Source: Blautia sp. BIOML-A1
Lineage (GTDB): Bacteria; Bacillota; Clostridia; Lachnospirales; Lachnospiraceae
NCBI RefSeq assembly: GCF_009883055.1
Contig: NZ_WWVR01000006.1
Coordinates: 1 to 64,000 of the forward strand
Length of the DNA stretch: 64,000 bases
Direction of reading: 5' to 3'
Shown: positions 37,926-46,377 of the stretch, in pieces
How the letters are laid out: each line of letters begins with the position of its first letter
How positions within the stretch are numbered: the stretch's first letter is position 1
Notes under the pieces: generated by a model
Seen by the model: the letters and a program-made list of their open reading frames with translations, nothing else
What the model was told of the DNA's origin: nothing
Databases searched by the model: none
Position numbers and translations under genes: made by a program

Positions 37926-39787
37926 TGGGTGTCTCCTTTAATTTCTGTAATAATATTCTTTATATTTTGTATAATGGTTTCTTTGGGAGTGGTTTGTAGC
38001 TCGGGCTCTTTATAAGGTTTACTTTCTGAAGCAGTCTGCCAGTTTTTGTCCGCTGTAAATTCTGTTAATTCTGGCGCTTGAGACTGAGTATAGTAATTAT
38101 TACCGAAGCTATTCATCCAGTCGGCAGGATAAGCTAACACACTCTTAGAATCAGATATTGTATCAGGCGTGTTATTGTTGAGGGCGGATACGTCGTTGGT
38201 ATTTGTCGGTATTCGTATTTCTGTATCGTCCATGTTGAAAATAAGGACATTTTCATTGTCTTTTTGGTGGGCAACTCCTAATATTCTATATTTGCATTTT
38301 TTGTCCCATTTAAATATCTCGTATAATGTTGGCAAAAATGCAGCGCCGGAAATTGGTTTTGGAATAAGTTGACCATCTTTGAGACGTGACCACTGCACTT
38401 TATTTTTTGTTTCAGAGGAACATGGTCGGATAGCAAGTAGTTTTGAGCTTGGGTGTATTAGCAGTTCGACAAATTTTATGTTTGGAAATTTCCGTATAGC
38501 ATCTTTGTTAAAAGAGATCTGTTTATATGAAAAAGAAACAGAAATCCGACCAACAGAGGAGAAAAATTGTCCTCTGGCAACTTCATAGTCTCTTAAATCG
38601 AAGGAACCGGCGGAAGCAGTAATTGTATCAGGTACATTCATATTTGCCGGTTTAAGGACGCTTTGAGATGCTTCAAAGTAGTCTCTGGCTTTAAATCCAG
38701 ACCATCTTGGATTAATGCTTATAAATCCACTTAGAGAGCCTTCTTGTATCACATGTAATTCTGGTAAAATCTCTTTATTTCCATATTTCGCATTTGTAAT
38801 TAATTTTTGAACAGCTATGAAATCATCTCGGGAGATAATAGCTTCGTGATGTCCGACTTTTCTGTATTGATTACGGTCTTGATTGTTTTTCCTTGATTTA
38901 TGGTCAAGATAATTTGGAGTCCATGTTTTTCTCGCCAGAACATCCCCACAATGGCGTTCATTTTGAAGGATTTGTAGTATGGTACTGGATGACCAGACAT
39001 CATTATTCTTTTTTGTTTTACAACCGAGTTCTGTCAAAGAATCAGCAATTTGTTGAGTACTGCTTCCATTCAGATACATATAAAAAATAAGCTGCACAAT
39101 TTTAGCTTCATGTGGATTGATTACAAGATCTCCATTTTCGTCTTGGTCATATCCGAGCAGAGGAGGTGTAAGGAATATTCCCCGACGAAAACGCATTTCA
39201 ATGGAAGAATTCATAATTTCACTTTTGGTATGACTTTCTTCCTGCGCAAGTGTTGACATGAATGACAGAATCATTTCGCTTTTGGGATCAAGAGTATTTA
39301 AATGCTCTGTTTCAAAAAATACACCGACGGGTGGACGGAGTGAAGAAAGCTCTCGTACATATCGGATACAGTCAACAACGTTTCTTGCAAATCGGGATAC
39401 ACTTTTTGTTATGATTAAATCAATTTTTCCGGCTTCACAATCTTCAATCATTTTTTTGAATGCATCTCTATGTTGAAGCGAAGTGCCGGAAATGCCTTCG
39501 TCGGCATATATTTCTACAAGCATCCAATTCGGATTTTTATTTACTACATCCTGATAATGATTTTTCTGCAATTCATATGAGGATGTTTGGCGTGGATCAT
39601 CCGTAGATACCCTTGCATATACAGCTACTCGTAGTTTTTTTTCTGTTTTAAAAATATCCTCTGGTGGAAGTGCCGGAATTACTTCCAGTTCTTCTGGATC
39701 AATACCTTTGTATCTTTGCCGGATTCTGGCTTTCTGTTCATCAATATTACTGCTTCGTTCTTCACTTTCTTTCATCAATAGCGACAT
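37922..39787 (-). CDS. Large serine recombinase with unusual C-terminal domain
   Basis: A 621-residue site-specific recombinase. The N-terminal resolvase domain (about 50-200) has catalytic Ser61 in YARVSTDD and the KSVSRFARN helix. A 'recombinase' DNA-binding domain (about 215-320, DENGDLVINPHEAKIVQLIF ... NERHCGDVLARKTWTPNY) follows. From about 390 to 555 comes a domain shared with the two downstream genes. The usual zinc-ribbon/coiled-coil region of serine integrases is not evident. ATG 39787 is taken as start; ATG 39775 is possible. It may catalyse integration of a nested element or DNA inversion. Confidence 0.85.
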   Translation of the reverse strand: MSLLMKESEERSSNIDEQKARIRQRYKGIDPEELEVIPALPPEDIFKTEKKLRVAVYARVSTDDPRQTSSYELQKNHYQDVVNKNPNWMLVEIYADEGISGTSLQHRDAFKKMIEDCEAGKIDLIITKSVSRFARNVVDCIRYVRELSSLRPPVGVFFETEHLNTLDPKSEMILSFMSTLAQEESHTKSEIMNSSIEMRFRRGIFLTPPLLGYDQDENGDLVINPHEAKIVQLIFYMYLNGSSTQQIADSLTELGCKTKKNNDVWSSSTILQILQNERHCGDVLARKTWTPNYLDHKSRKNNQDRNQYRKVGHHEAIISRDDFIAVQKLITNAKYGNKEILPELHVIQEGSLSGFISINPRWSGFKARDYFEASQSVLKPANMNVPDTITASAGSFDLRDYEVARGQFFSSVGRISVSFSYKQISFNKDAIRKFPNIKFVELLIHPSSKLLAIRPCSSETKNKVQWSRLKDGQLIPKPISGAAFLPTLYEIFKWDKKCKYRILGVAHQKDNENVLIFNMDDTEIRIPTNTNDVSALNNNTPDTISDSKSVLAYPADWMNSFGNNYYTQSQAPELTEFTADKNWQTASESKPYKEPELQTTPKETIIQNIKNIITEIKGDTQ

Positions 39788-39792
39788 CCTTT

Positions 39793-39809
39793 ATAGTTGA
39801 TATAACTAT
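39793..39809. promoter_or_regulatory. Operator-like palindrome before the serine recombinase
   Basis: ATAGTT-GATAT-AACTAT, centred 14 bp upstream of the recombinase start. Its half-site resembles the palindrome at 40816-40837. Confidence 0.4.
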
Positions 39810-39833
39810 CATAGAATTTTTTGATTGAAAAAG

Positions 39834-39873
39834 ACATAAACCATCAGTTAAGTGATTAACGGATGGTTTATGT
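39834..39873. terminator. Perfect 12-bp inverted repeat between two leftward genes
   Basis: ACATAAACCATC / GATGGTTTATGT with a 16-base loop. On the minus strand it is followed by CTTTTTC, so it can terminate the HTH gene upstream. Confidence 0.6.
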
Positions 39874-39904
39874 AGAAATAGATATTTGATTGTTATTGAA
39901 TGAT

Positions 39905-40294
39905 TTAATAATCATTCGGGTTATCAGCATCGTAATTGTGTCTTGAGGATAGATGCCAATCATTGATTCGTAAAATGTTTTTGATGGCTGAAAGAACCTC
40001 GAATATGTAACGTTTTTCAGTGCTGGTACAATCTGCCATTAATAAATCAATGTCAGTTTGATATTCCGTAGGATTGTATAACAAGTTCCCATAGAGTAAT
40101 TCATCAATAGTAATTTCAAGTGCGTTGCTAATTTTGATTAAAGATTCTAAACTGGGTTTACGCTTGGCATTTTCTATATAGCTTATATAAACAGTAGAAA
40201 GATCAGCAATTTCAGCCAGCTCCTCGGCAGATAATCCTCGTTGTTTGCGGGTTTCTCTTATACGTTTGCCTATAAGTGCATAATTTATTTCCAT
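39905..40294 (-). CDS. XRE/Cro-CI family regulator
   Basis: A 129-residue protein with an N-terminal HTH_3 domain (IGKRIRETRKQRGLSAEELAEIADLS, then TVYISYIENAKRKPSLESL) and a helical tail. It lies directly upstream of the serine recombinase cluster, same strand, so it likely controls that cluster or itself. GGAGGTGAGG lies just before the ATG. Confidence 0.88.
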   Translation of the reverse strand: MEINYALIGKRIRETRKQRGLSAEELAEIADLSTVYISYIENAKRKPSLESLIKISNALEITIDELLYGNLLYNPTEYQTDIDLLMADCTSTEKRYIFEVLSAIKNILRINDWHLSSRHNYDADNPNDY

Positions 40295-40519
40295 GTCCTC
40301 ACCTCCTTTCCATCACAACTTGACTTTTTTGTGTTGTAGATAGAAAAAATGGTGAGCTATACAATAGCAATTGGTTGTATAAAGAGAAGTATATCATATG
40401 TATATAGCAAAAAGAAGATTGTCGATTGATGCGAGAAAAAGGCGATAAGTTGTAATTGAACAACAGCGAAAAAAGGGTTATCATTTATGTATTAAAAATT
40501 ATGTCTGGGAGGAAAATAC

Positions 40520-40735
40520 ATGGCAGATAAAGAGGAAATCAAAACATTGGAGGAATTAGAGGAAAAAGGAAGAATACTGCGGGAGTACAAAGAAAAATTC
40601 CGGCAGATGTGCCAAGAAAATAAAATGATAAAGGGTTCGACAGTGCTGAAACTATATGATAAAATTGAAGAGGTACAAAGAGAATATGAGCATTTAGATA
40701 ATAAGCTGACATTAATGGAATACAACTTTATATAG
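40520..40735 (+). CDS. Small coiled-coil protein
   Basis: A 71-residue, highly charged, fully helical protein (EEIKTLEELEEKGRILREYKE). GGGAGGAAAATAC precedes the ATG. No family recognised. The divergent position from the HTH gene and the 225-bp gap between them suggest a control region; I saw no clear promoter in the gap. Confidence 0.6.
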   Translation: MADKEEIKTLEELEEKGRILREYKEKFRQMCQENKMIKGSTVLKLYDKIEEVQREYEHLDNKLTLMEYNFI

Positions 40736-40815
40736 TTCTATTTTTTTTGTTTAAATACTACTGTTTCCCTTAGTAAATACTTGTAAGATACATCTCTAAT
40801 ATTTTTGCGGATTTC

Positions 40816-40837
40816 TAGTTACAATTAAGGTAACTAC
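40816..40837. promoter_or_regulatory. Operator-like palindrome before the second HTH gene
   Basis: CTAGTTAC-AATTAAG-GTAACTAC, a 7-bp perfect inverted repeat 23 bp ahead of the start, typical of XRE autoregulation. Confidence 0.55.
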
Positions 40838-40859
40838 TATCGGAAAGAGGTGTATTTAC

Positions 40860-41180
40860 TTGCGCACAGAGGATTATATTGCGGACAATATTATAGCTTT
40901 ATGTAAAAAACGTGATATGAGCAAATATCGGCTGTCACAGTTGACTGGTATATCTCAATCTTCGATTGGAAAAATTATTGCTAAAGAAAGTTTACCAACT
41001 ATGCCTACTGTAGAAAAGATATGTGATGCACTGGGAGTAACAATGGCACAATTCTTTGCCGGAATGGATGTTCCAGTAAGTTTATCAGAATCACAACAAG
41101 AGGTTCTGAATATTTGGAATAATCTTGATGAAAAAGAACAGAATGTAGTGATACAAATGCTCCGGGGACTTCAAAAATAA
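40860..41180 (+). CDS. XRE-family regulator
   Basis: A 106-residue protein with an N-terminal HTH (IIALCKKRDMSKYRLSQLTG, then ISQSSIGKIIAKESLPTMPT) and a short C-terminal helix region. The start is TTG 40860 after AAGAGG. A good palindrome lies directly upstream, so it is probably autoregulated. A terminator follows. Confidence 0.88.
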   Translation: MRTEDYIADNIIALCKKRDMSKYRLSQLTGISQSSIGKIIAKESLPTMPTVEKICDALGVTMAQFFAGMDVPVSLSESQQEVLNIWNNLDEKEQNVVIQMLRGLQK

Positions 41181-41182
41181 AG

Positions 41183-41221
41183 GAAACAGTTGTAACGAAA
41201 ATGTTGACTGTTTCTTTTTTT
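41183..41221 (+). terminator. Terminator after the XRE gene
   Basis: GAAACAGT / ACTGTTTC stem with a T run. Confidence 0.8.
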
Positions 41222-41237
41222 ATGGAGTTGGGAGATT

Positions 41238-41726
41238 ATGGTGATTGAAAAGAAATATTATGATATTGCACAGCGTGAATTGGAAGAAATGCAAAGAGAA
41301 ATTAATGAAGAAAAAGCGCAAATGTCAGAAGAAGAGATACTAGAGGATAAAAAATGGCATGATGAACAATTGGAAACAATTATTAAAAAGGCAGAAGCTC
41401 ATATGCGTCGTTTTAAGAAAGTTCCAGATCCTCAAAAAGTAGTGAAATTCACTTTTTTACAAAAAGATGCATTGGAAATTGCACGAAATATGCAGATGAA
41501 TATAAAAACTGAGCGTAAAGAAGATGATTTATGGGGGACGATAGAAATGTCATTTAATAATATGTGGTTTTTAGATTCGGCTCCTAGTGAATGGAAAGAT
41601 ATTTGGAATAACTTGATGAAAGAAGCTCAGAGAGTGTATATAGAAGCAAAAGATAACATGATCATGTATCAATATTATTATGATTTGGCGGTAGAAGTTC
41701 CTTGTGTGCAGACACAATACAAATAA
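41238..41726 (+). CDS. Unknown helical protein of the element
   Basis: A 162-residue protein, charged and helical in the first half (REINEEKAQMSEEEILEDKKW), with a Trp/Met-rich second half. No family recognised. GGAGTTGGGAG precedes the ATG. It lies 109 bp upstream of the restriction-modification gene and could be an accessory factor for it. Confidence 0.65.
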   Translation: MVIEKKYYDIAQRELEEMQREINEEKAQMSEEEILEDKKWHDEQLETIIKKAEAHMRRFKKVPDPQKVVKFTFLQKDALEIARNMQMNIKTERKEDDLWGTIEMSFNNMWFLDSAPSEWKDIWNNLMKEAQRVYIEAKDNMIMYQYYYDLAVEVPCVQTQYK

Positions 41727-41835
41727 TGATATATGAATGCTGTTCTGTAATAATTTTATGATATACTGTGGATATGATATGTAAAAATAGTCGGAGAAAG
41801 ATTTGTGAATGCACGATTATTTAGGAGGAAAAAGC

Positions 41836-44661
41836 ATGACAGATGCAGAACAAAGAGAGGCTGCCCGTCAATTTGTAAACCGATGGATGGGAAAAGGGAA
41901 AGAAGATGAAGATGGACGTTCTTATTGGATTGATTTATTGACGAATGTTTTGGGAATGGATAATGTGACAGAACGTTTGAACTTTGAAAAGAAAGTTGTA
42001 ATTGATGGAAATACAAAACGTATTGATGTATATATTCCTGAAACGCGAGTGATTATTGAACAGAAGAGTCTTGGAAAAGCCTTGGATCAGAAAATCAGGA
42101 ATTCAGGAGATGTTGATCTCACTCCATTTGAACAGGCAGACAGATATAATGGAAAGCTAACTTTTGATGAAAGAGCTCGGTGGATTGTTACGTCAAATTT
42201 TGCGGAAATTTGGATTTATGATATGAACCAGAAACAGCCAGAACCGACAAAGATTGCTTTAGATGAATTACAAAGCAAATATCCATTGTTGGATTTCTTG
42301 GTGGAAAAAGAAGTAAAGACAATATCGCATGAAATGGAAGTATCAATAAAAGCAGGAGATATTGTTGGGCTTATTTATGATGCGTTTTTAAAACAATATC
42401 GTATACCGGATATTAAAGAAAAAGATGAAACGTCCGAACAGAAAGAAAAAAGAGAGCATAAACTAAAGAGCCTGAATGCTTTATGTGTACGGATTGTCTT
42501 TTGCTTATATGCAGAAGATGCTGGAATTTTGGGTAAGAGAAATATGTTTCATGATTATTTGGTAACATATGAAGTAAGGGATTGTCGAAGAGCATTAATA
42601 GAATTATTTAAAGTATTAGATACGCCGATATCAGATCGGGACGAGTATTTGGAGGAAGATCTTGCTCAGTTCCCATATGTAAATGGCGGGTTATTTGCTG
42701 ATGAAACTATTGAGATACCACCTTTTACAGAGGAAATTAAAGAATTACTTCTTACAAAAGCGTCAGAAGATTTTGATTGGAGTGATATTTCTCCAACTAT
42801 ATTTGGAGCCGTATTTGAATCTACATTAAATCCTGAGACCAGACGTTCTGGAGGAATGCATTATACATCTATCGAAAATATTCATAAAGTCATTGATCCA
42901 CTTTTTTTGGAAGATTTACAGAAAGAGTTTAATGCAATAAAACAAATTCAGGTAAAGCGGACTAAAGATAAAAAGCTGGACGAATTTCAGAATAAATTAG
43001 CAACACTTACATTCCTAGATCCGGCATGTGGTTCTGGAAATTTCCTCACAGAAACGTATTTATCACTTCGACGTTTGGAGAATGAAGTGATACGTGAAAG
43101 AGTTGGAGGACAAATGACTTTAGTAGAAGCTCATAACCCAATTAAAGTCTCAATACAGCAATTTTACGGAATAGAAATTAATGATTTTGCAGTAACCGTT
43201 GCAAAGACAGCACTATGGATTGCAGAATCGCAGATGTTAGAAGAAACAAAAAGTATTGTTTATGGATTTAATGATGATTTTCTTCCTTTGAAGACATATG
43301 TAAATATTACAGAAGGAAATGCTTTAAGATTGGATTGGAATGAGGTCATTCCAGCAACAGGTCTATCTTATATTATGGGAAATCCACCTTTTGTTGGATA
43401 TTCGTATCAATCAGAAAGCCAAAAGAAAGACATTGAGAATGTATATGTAGACGAAAATGGAAAATCAACTTCAACGGCAGGTAAAATCGACTATGTCGCG
43501 GCATGGTATTTTAAGGCTGCAAAAATGATGGAGGGTTCAGAGGTTAGAACGGCATTTGTTTCTACTAATTCCATTACACAGGGAGAGCAGGTGTCTTATG
43601 TTTGGACTGAACTATATAAACAGTTTAATATTCATATAGATTTTGCACACAGGACATTTGTATGGGGAAGTGAGGCAAAATTAAAAGCGGCGGTTCATTG
43701 CGTTATTATAGGTTTTAGCACATCAATGTCAAAGGGAAAATGTCGTTTGTATGATAATGGAGCGGTTGAAGAAACGGTACAAATTAGTCCGTACCTAATA
43801 GATGCTCCGATTACTTTTATTAACAGTCGTACTAATCCATTATGTAATGTCCCTAAGATAACAAATGGAAATAAACCAGTGGATGGGGGATATTTGTTTT
43901 TGTCACCAGACGAAAAAGATGAACTCATACAAAATGAGCCAGAATCTAAAAAGTTCGTTCGCAGGGTTTATGGAGCAGAGGAATTTATAAATTCTAAAGA
44001 GAGATATTGCTTATGGCTGAGAGATATTTCTCCAAAAGAATTAAACAAGTTGCCGATGATAAAAAAGCGTGTTCAACAGGTTCGTGAATTTCGATTGAAA
44101 AGCACAAAAGCTGTTACTGTAAAAAGTGCGGATTCACCAACATTGTTTCAACAAATTAGACAGCCAGATGAACCATATATAATTGTACCAAGGGTATCAT
44201 CGGAAAATAGAAGATATATACCGATGGGATATGAATCGCCAGAAACGATTATAACGGATTCTGTCCAGTGTATTCCAAACGCTGATTTGTATACATTTGG
44301 AATTATTACCTCTAACGTACACATGGCATGGACGAGAGTAGTGTGTGGTAGATTAAAGAGTGACTATAGATATTCTGCAAAAATCGTATATAACAATTTT
44401 CCATGGCCGGAGCCAACAGAACAGCAGAAACAGAAAATCGAAGAAACAGCACATAGAATTTTGGATGCCAGAGCACTTTTCCCAGACAGTAGTCTCGCAG
44501 ATATGTATGATCCGTTGACCATGCCAACAGAATTACGTAGAGCGCATATCGCAAATGATAAAGCAGTTATGGCAGCATACGGGTTTGGAACAAAGATGAC
44601 TGAGGCTGAATGTGTAGCTGAGTTGATGAAACTCTATCAGAGAATGGTAAAAGAAAATTAA
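41836..44661 (+). CDS. Single-chain restriction-modification enzyme, MmeI/type IIL-like
   Basis: A 941-residue fused nuclease/methyltransferase. The N-terminal PD-ExK-like site is Asp64 (RIDVYIPE) and ExK at 75-77 (IIEQKS). A helical linker follows. The adenine methyltransferase core has motif I DPACGSGNF (about 394-402) and motif IV NPPF (about 516). A target-recognition domain and C-terminal helices end it. In such enzymes one polypeptide methylates one strand and cuts at a distance, so no separate R or S gene is needed and none is seen. ATG 41836 follows AGGAGG. Likely defence or element-maintenance cargo. Confidence 0.88.
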   Translation: MTDAEQREAARQFVNRWMGKGKEDEDGRSYWIDLLTNVLGMDNVTERLNFEKKVVIDGNTKRIDVYIPETRVIIEQKSLGKALDQKIRNSGDVDLTPFEQADRYNGKLTFDERARWIVTSNFAEIWIYDMNQKQPEPTKIALDELQSKYPLLDFLVEKEVKTISHEMEVSIKAGDIVGLIYDAFLKQYRIPDIKEKDETSEQKEKREHKLKSLNALCVRIVFCLYAEDAGILGKRNMFHDYLVTYEVRDCRRALIELFKVLDTPISDRDEYLEEDLAQFPYVNGGLFADETIEIPPFTEEIKELLLTKASEDFDWSDISPTIFGAVFESTLNPETRRSGGMHYTSIENIHKVIDPLFLEDLQKEFNAIKQIQVKRTKDKKLDEFQNKLATLTFLDPACGSGNFLTETYLSLRRLENEVIRERVGGQMTLVEAHNPIKVSIQQFYGIEINDFAVTVAKTALWIAESQMLEETKSIVYGFNDDFLPLKTYVNITEGNALRLDWNEVIPATGLSYIMGNPPFVGYSYQSESQKKDIENVYVDENGKSTSTAGKIDYVAAWYFKAAKMMEGSEVRTAFVSTNSITQGEQVSYVWTELYKQFNIHIDFAHRTFVWGSEAKLKAAVHCVIIGFSTSMSKGKCRLYDNGAVEETVQISPYLIDAPITFINSRTNPLCNVPKITNGNKPVDGGYLFLSPDEKDELIQNEPESKKFVRRVYGAEEFINSKERYCLWLRDISPKELNKLPMIKKRVQQVREFRLKSTKAVTVKSADSPTLFQQIRQPDEPYIIVPRVSSENRRYIPMGYESPETIITDSVQCIPNADLYTFGIITSNVHMAWTRVVCGRLKSDYRYSAKIVYNNFPWPEPTEQQKQKIEETAHRILDARALFPDSSLADMYDPLTMPTELRRAHIANDKAVMAAYGFGTKMTEAECVAELMKLYQRMVKEN

Positions 44662-44674
44662 GGGGCAGTACAAA

Positions 44675-45315
44675 ATGAAAAATTGTTTTTATTACTGACA
44701 AGTGTTCTTTTGATAGGTCTGACTGCTTGTGGAAATAAAGAGCCGGAGTATTCATTGGAATTTATTGAAGGGAAAACAGTGACGATTGAGGATAACGAGT
44801 ATGTTGGAGCATTCTTCAATTTTACGAATAATGGTGATGCAACTACATATTGTCCAAATGATAATGAAATGAAAATTGGCTTTGAAACATCAAAACTGGT
44901 TAATCTGCAATCGAAAGGAATTATTTATTTGTTAGAAAGTAAAATTCGTTCAGACAATAGTTCTACAGCATTGCTTGGATTTGACAATTACAGTTTGGAA
45001 CATTTAATGCCAAAGAAATGGAGAAATAATTGGGGGGCTTGTGCGACAGAAGATGATGCAAAAAAGAGAGATTCTCTATTACTGACATTGGGGAATTTGG
45101 CGATTATTCCGCAAACTTTAAATGCATCTATACGTGATGCTGCATGGAATGTAAAAAAGGCGGGAAAGGGACAAAATAAACCAGGTTTACTTTTGTGTGC
45201 GAGCGGACTTTATACATTACATGACGTACTTCAAAAAAATGATTGGAACGAACATGAAATAGAAAATCGTGCAGAATGGCTCTTAGCTAATGCACAGAAT
45301 ATTTGGAAAATATAG
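44675..45315 (+). pseudogene. Decayed chimera: lipoprotein N terminus joined to DUF1524 tail
   Basis: ATG 44675 is followed by AAAAATTG and soon runs into a stop. One extra A in the A tract would give MKKLFLLLTSVLLIGLTACGN, a classic lipoprotein signal, so a one-base deletion is likely. The frame from 44683 continues as a lipoprotein-like domain (VGAFFNFTNNGD). It then switches to sequence like the C terminus of GmrSD/DUF262-DUF1524 restriction proteins, with the His motif SLEHLMPKKW. This looks like an internal deletion that fused two unrelated genes, then frameshifted. Confidence 0.65.
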
Positions 45316-45344
45316 AATATTTCAAATCCATAAAAGCTGAATGA

Positions 45345-45396
45345 AAACCAATATGGGAATTTTACAGGTGGTACAAAATTTGTAAAATTTTCATAT
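45345..45396 (+). terminator. Terminator-like hairpin after the chimera
   Basis: AAACCAATATG / CATATTGGTT outer stem, AATTTTACA / TGTAAAATT inner stem, then TTTTTG. Confidence 0.75.
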
Positions 45397-45564
45397 TGGT
45401 TTTTTGTGATTTGTAAAAAATCATAAATTTGGATACTGAGTAAGGTTTTGGATTTTTATTTTTTATGTATTTTTCAATTTTGGATAAGGCTCCGAAATTG
45501 GCAATTTTGCGGAAGTGTATCCACACTTCCTGTCCTTGCTGTTTTTAAAATCACATAGTGATTT

Positions 45565-45606
45565 CACAGGGATATAGAGATATTTAGTCTATTTTATATC
45601 CCTGTG
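45565..45606 (+). other. Hairpin at the start of the RNA-like region
   Basis: CACAGGGATA / TATCCCTGTG, 10-bp perfect stem, between the terminator and the first RNA-like unit. The surrounding 45397-45655 has two smaller palindromes and no gene I can support. Confidence 0.5.
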
Positions 45607-45654
45607 TTGTGACCGGAAAAATTCGGGGAACCAAGTGTATATTTATGCTGAATG

Positions 45655-45754
45655 TGAGGGACTGGGGAGCACAATCCTCAGCAAGAATCCTACGTCCGGA
45701 AAATATCATATTGCTAAAATAGCGATATGGTATTACCGGGGTGGATCTTGCTCT
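45655..45754 (+). ncRNA. Structured RNA-like unit 1
   Basis: Small 5' hairpin (GAGG...CCTC), then AGCAAGAATCC pairing with GGATCTTGCT. It encloses CCGG/CCGG and a 14-bp stem AATATCATATTGCT / AGCGATATGGTATT closed by AAAAT. The arrangement matches units 2 and 3. Confidence 0.55.
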
Positions 45755-45788
45755 AATGTGTACAGTAACCTCGGCATAAATAGAAAGA

Positions 45789-45882
45789 ATGGGTTTGGGG
45801 AATCCCCAGCAAGATAAAAACCTGATGAAAGAACATTTGTCGGAAAGACAATATTGTTAAACACAGGTGGATCTTGCTCTGG
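45789..45882 (+). ncRNA. Structured RNA-like unit 2
   Basis: GGGG-AAT-CCCC hairpin (within GGGGAATCCCC), then AGCAAGAT pairing with ATCTTGCT. It encloses CCTG/CAGG and AACATTTGTC / GACAATATTGTT closed by GGAAA. The outer stem matches unit 1 while the inner pairs differ on both sides. Confidence 0.55.
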
Positions 45883-45991
45883 GGTAAGAAAGAAGTATCT
45901 TTATATTATCAAAATGATATTTGGAGTTTATGTTGTTGGAAAGTCGTAAGCAGGAAGATAACTTCCAGTTGTCGGTGCAAATATAATGAAT

Positions 45992-46044
45992 AAAAGTGTC
46001 CAGTACATTTTTTGTGATGGGTATTTTGGTGGAATCCACTTTTA
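45992..46044 (+). other. Extra hairpin between RNA-like units
   Basis: AAAAGTG ... CACTTTT arms with TCC/GGA-type extension around a 35-base loop. It lies in the 300-bp gap between units 2 and 3, which otherwise holds nothing recognised. Confidence 0.35.
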
Positions 46045-46188
46045 TTTATTTTTGAATAATAAAATTTTGAATCTGCAGCCGATAGAAGCAGATGGTTATA
46101 AAAAGCTTTTGATAACTATGAGTGCAAAAACAGATAGCTGCGAAAACTTATTATGAGCTAATAGCAAAATTTGATATTTTGTGATATT

Positions 46189-46281
46189 GAGGGTATGGGG
46201 AATCGTAATCTCCATTAAGTTCGTCAGAGAATCATAATCCAGAAATGGGATTTTGAGTTACTCTAGGCGATACTTGCTTTA
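46189..46281 (+). ncRNA. Structured RNA-like unit 3
   Basis: GGGG-AATCGTAAT-CTCC hairpin, then AAGT-CG-CAGAG...AATC pairing with GATT...CTCT-CG-ACTT, ending ACTTGCTTT. Same order of elements as units 1 and 2 with a diverged outer stem. Confidence 0.45.
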
Positions 46282-46332
46282 GAAAATGATTTGCCATAAT
46301 GAGTTAGAACATGGGAGGAGGAAGCGTTAAAA

Positions 46333-46360
46333 AAAGAGAGAGTCATAAGCAACTCTCTCT
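46333..46360 (-). terminator. Terminator of the leftward HTH gene
   Basis: AGAGAGAGT / ACTCTCTCT stem; on the minus strand it is followed by a long T run (complement of 46330-46336). Confidence 0.8.
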
Positions 46361-46377
46361 GTGATAAAATTAAAAAG

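Noticed and set aside
41809-41835. Upstream extension of the restriction-modification gene
   Set aside because: The extra nine codons precede and include the AGGAGG ribosome site, so ATG 41836 is the better start.
45635-45817. 60-codon ORF inside RNA-like unit 1
   Set aside because: No ribosome site and it falls within paired segments repeated elsewhere without an open frame.
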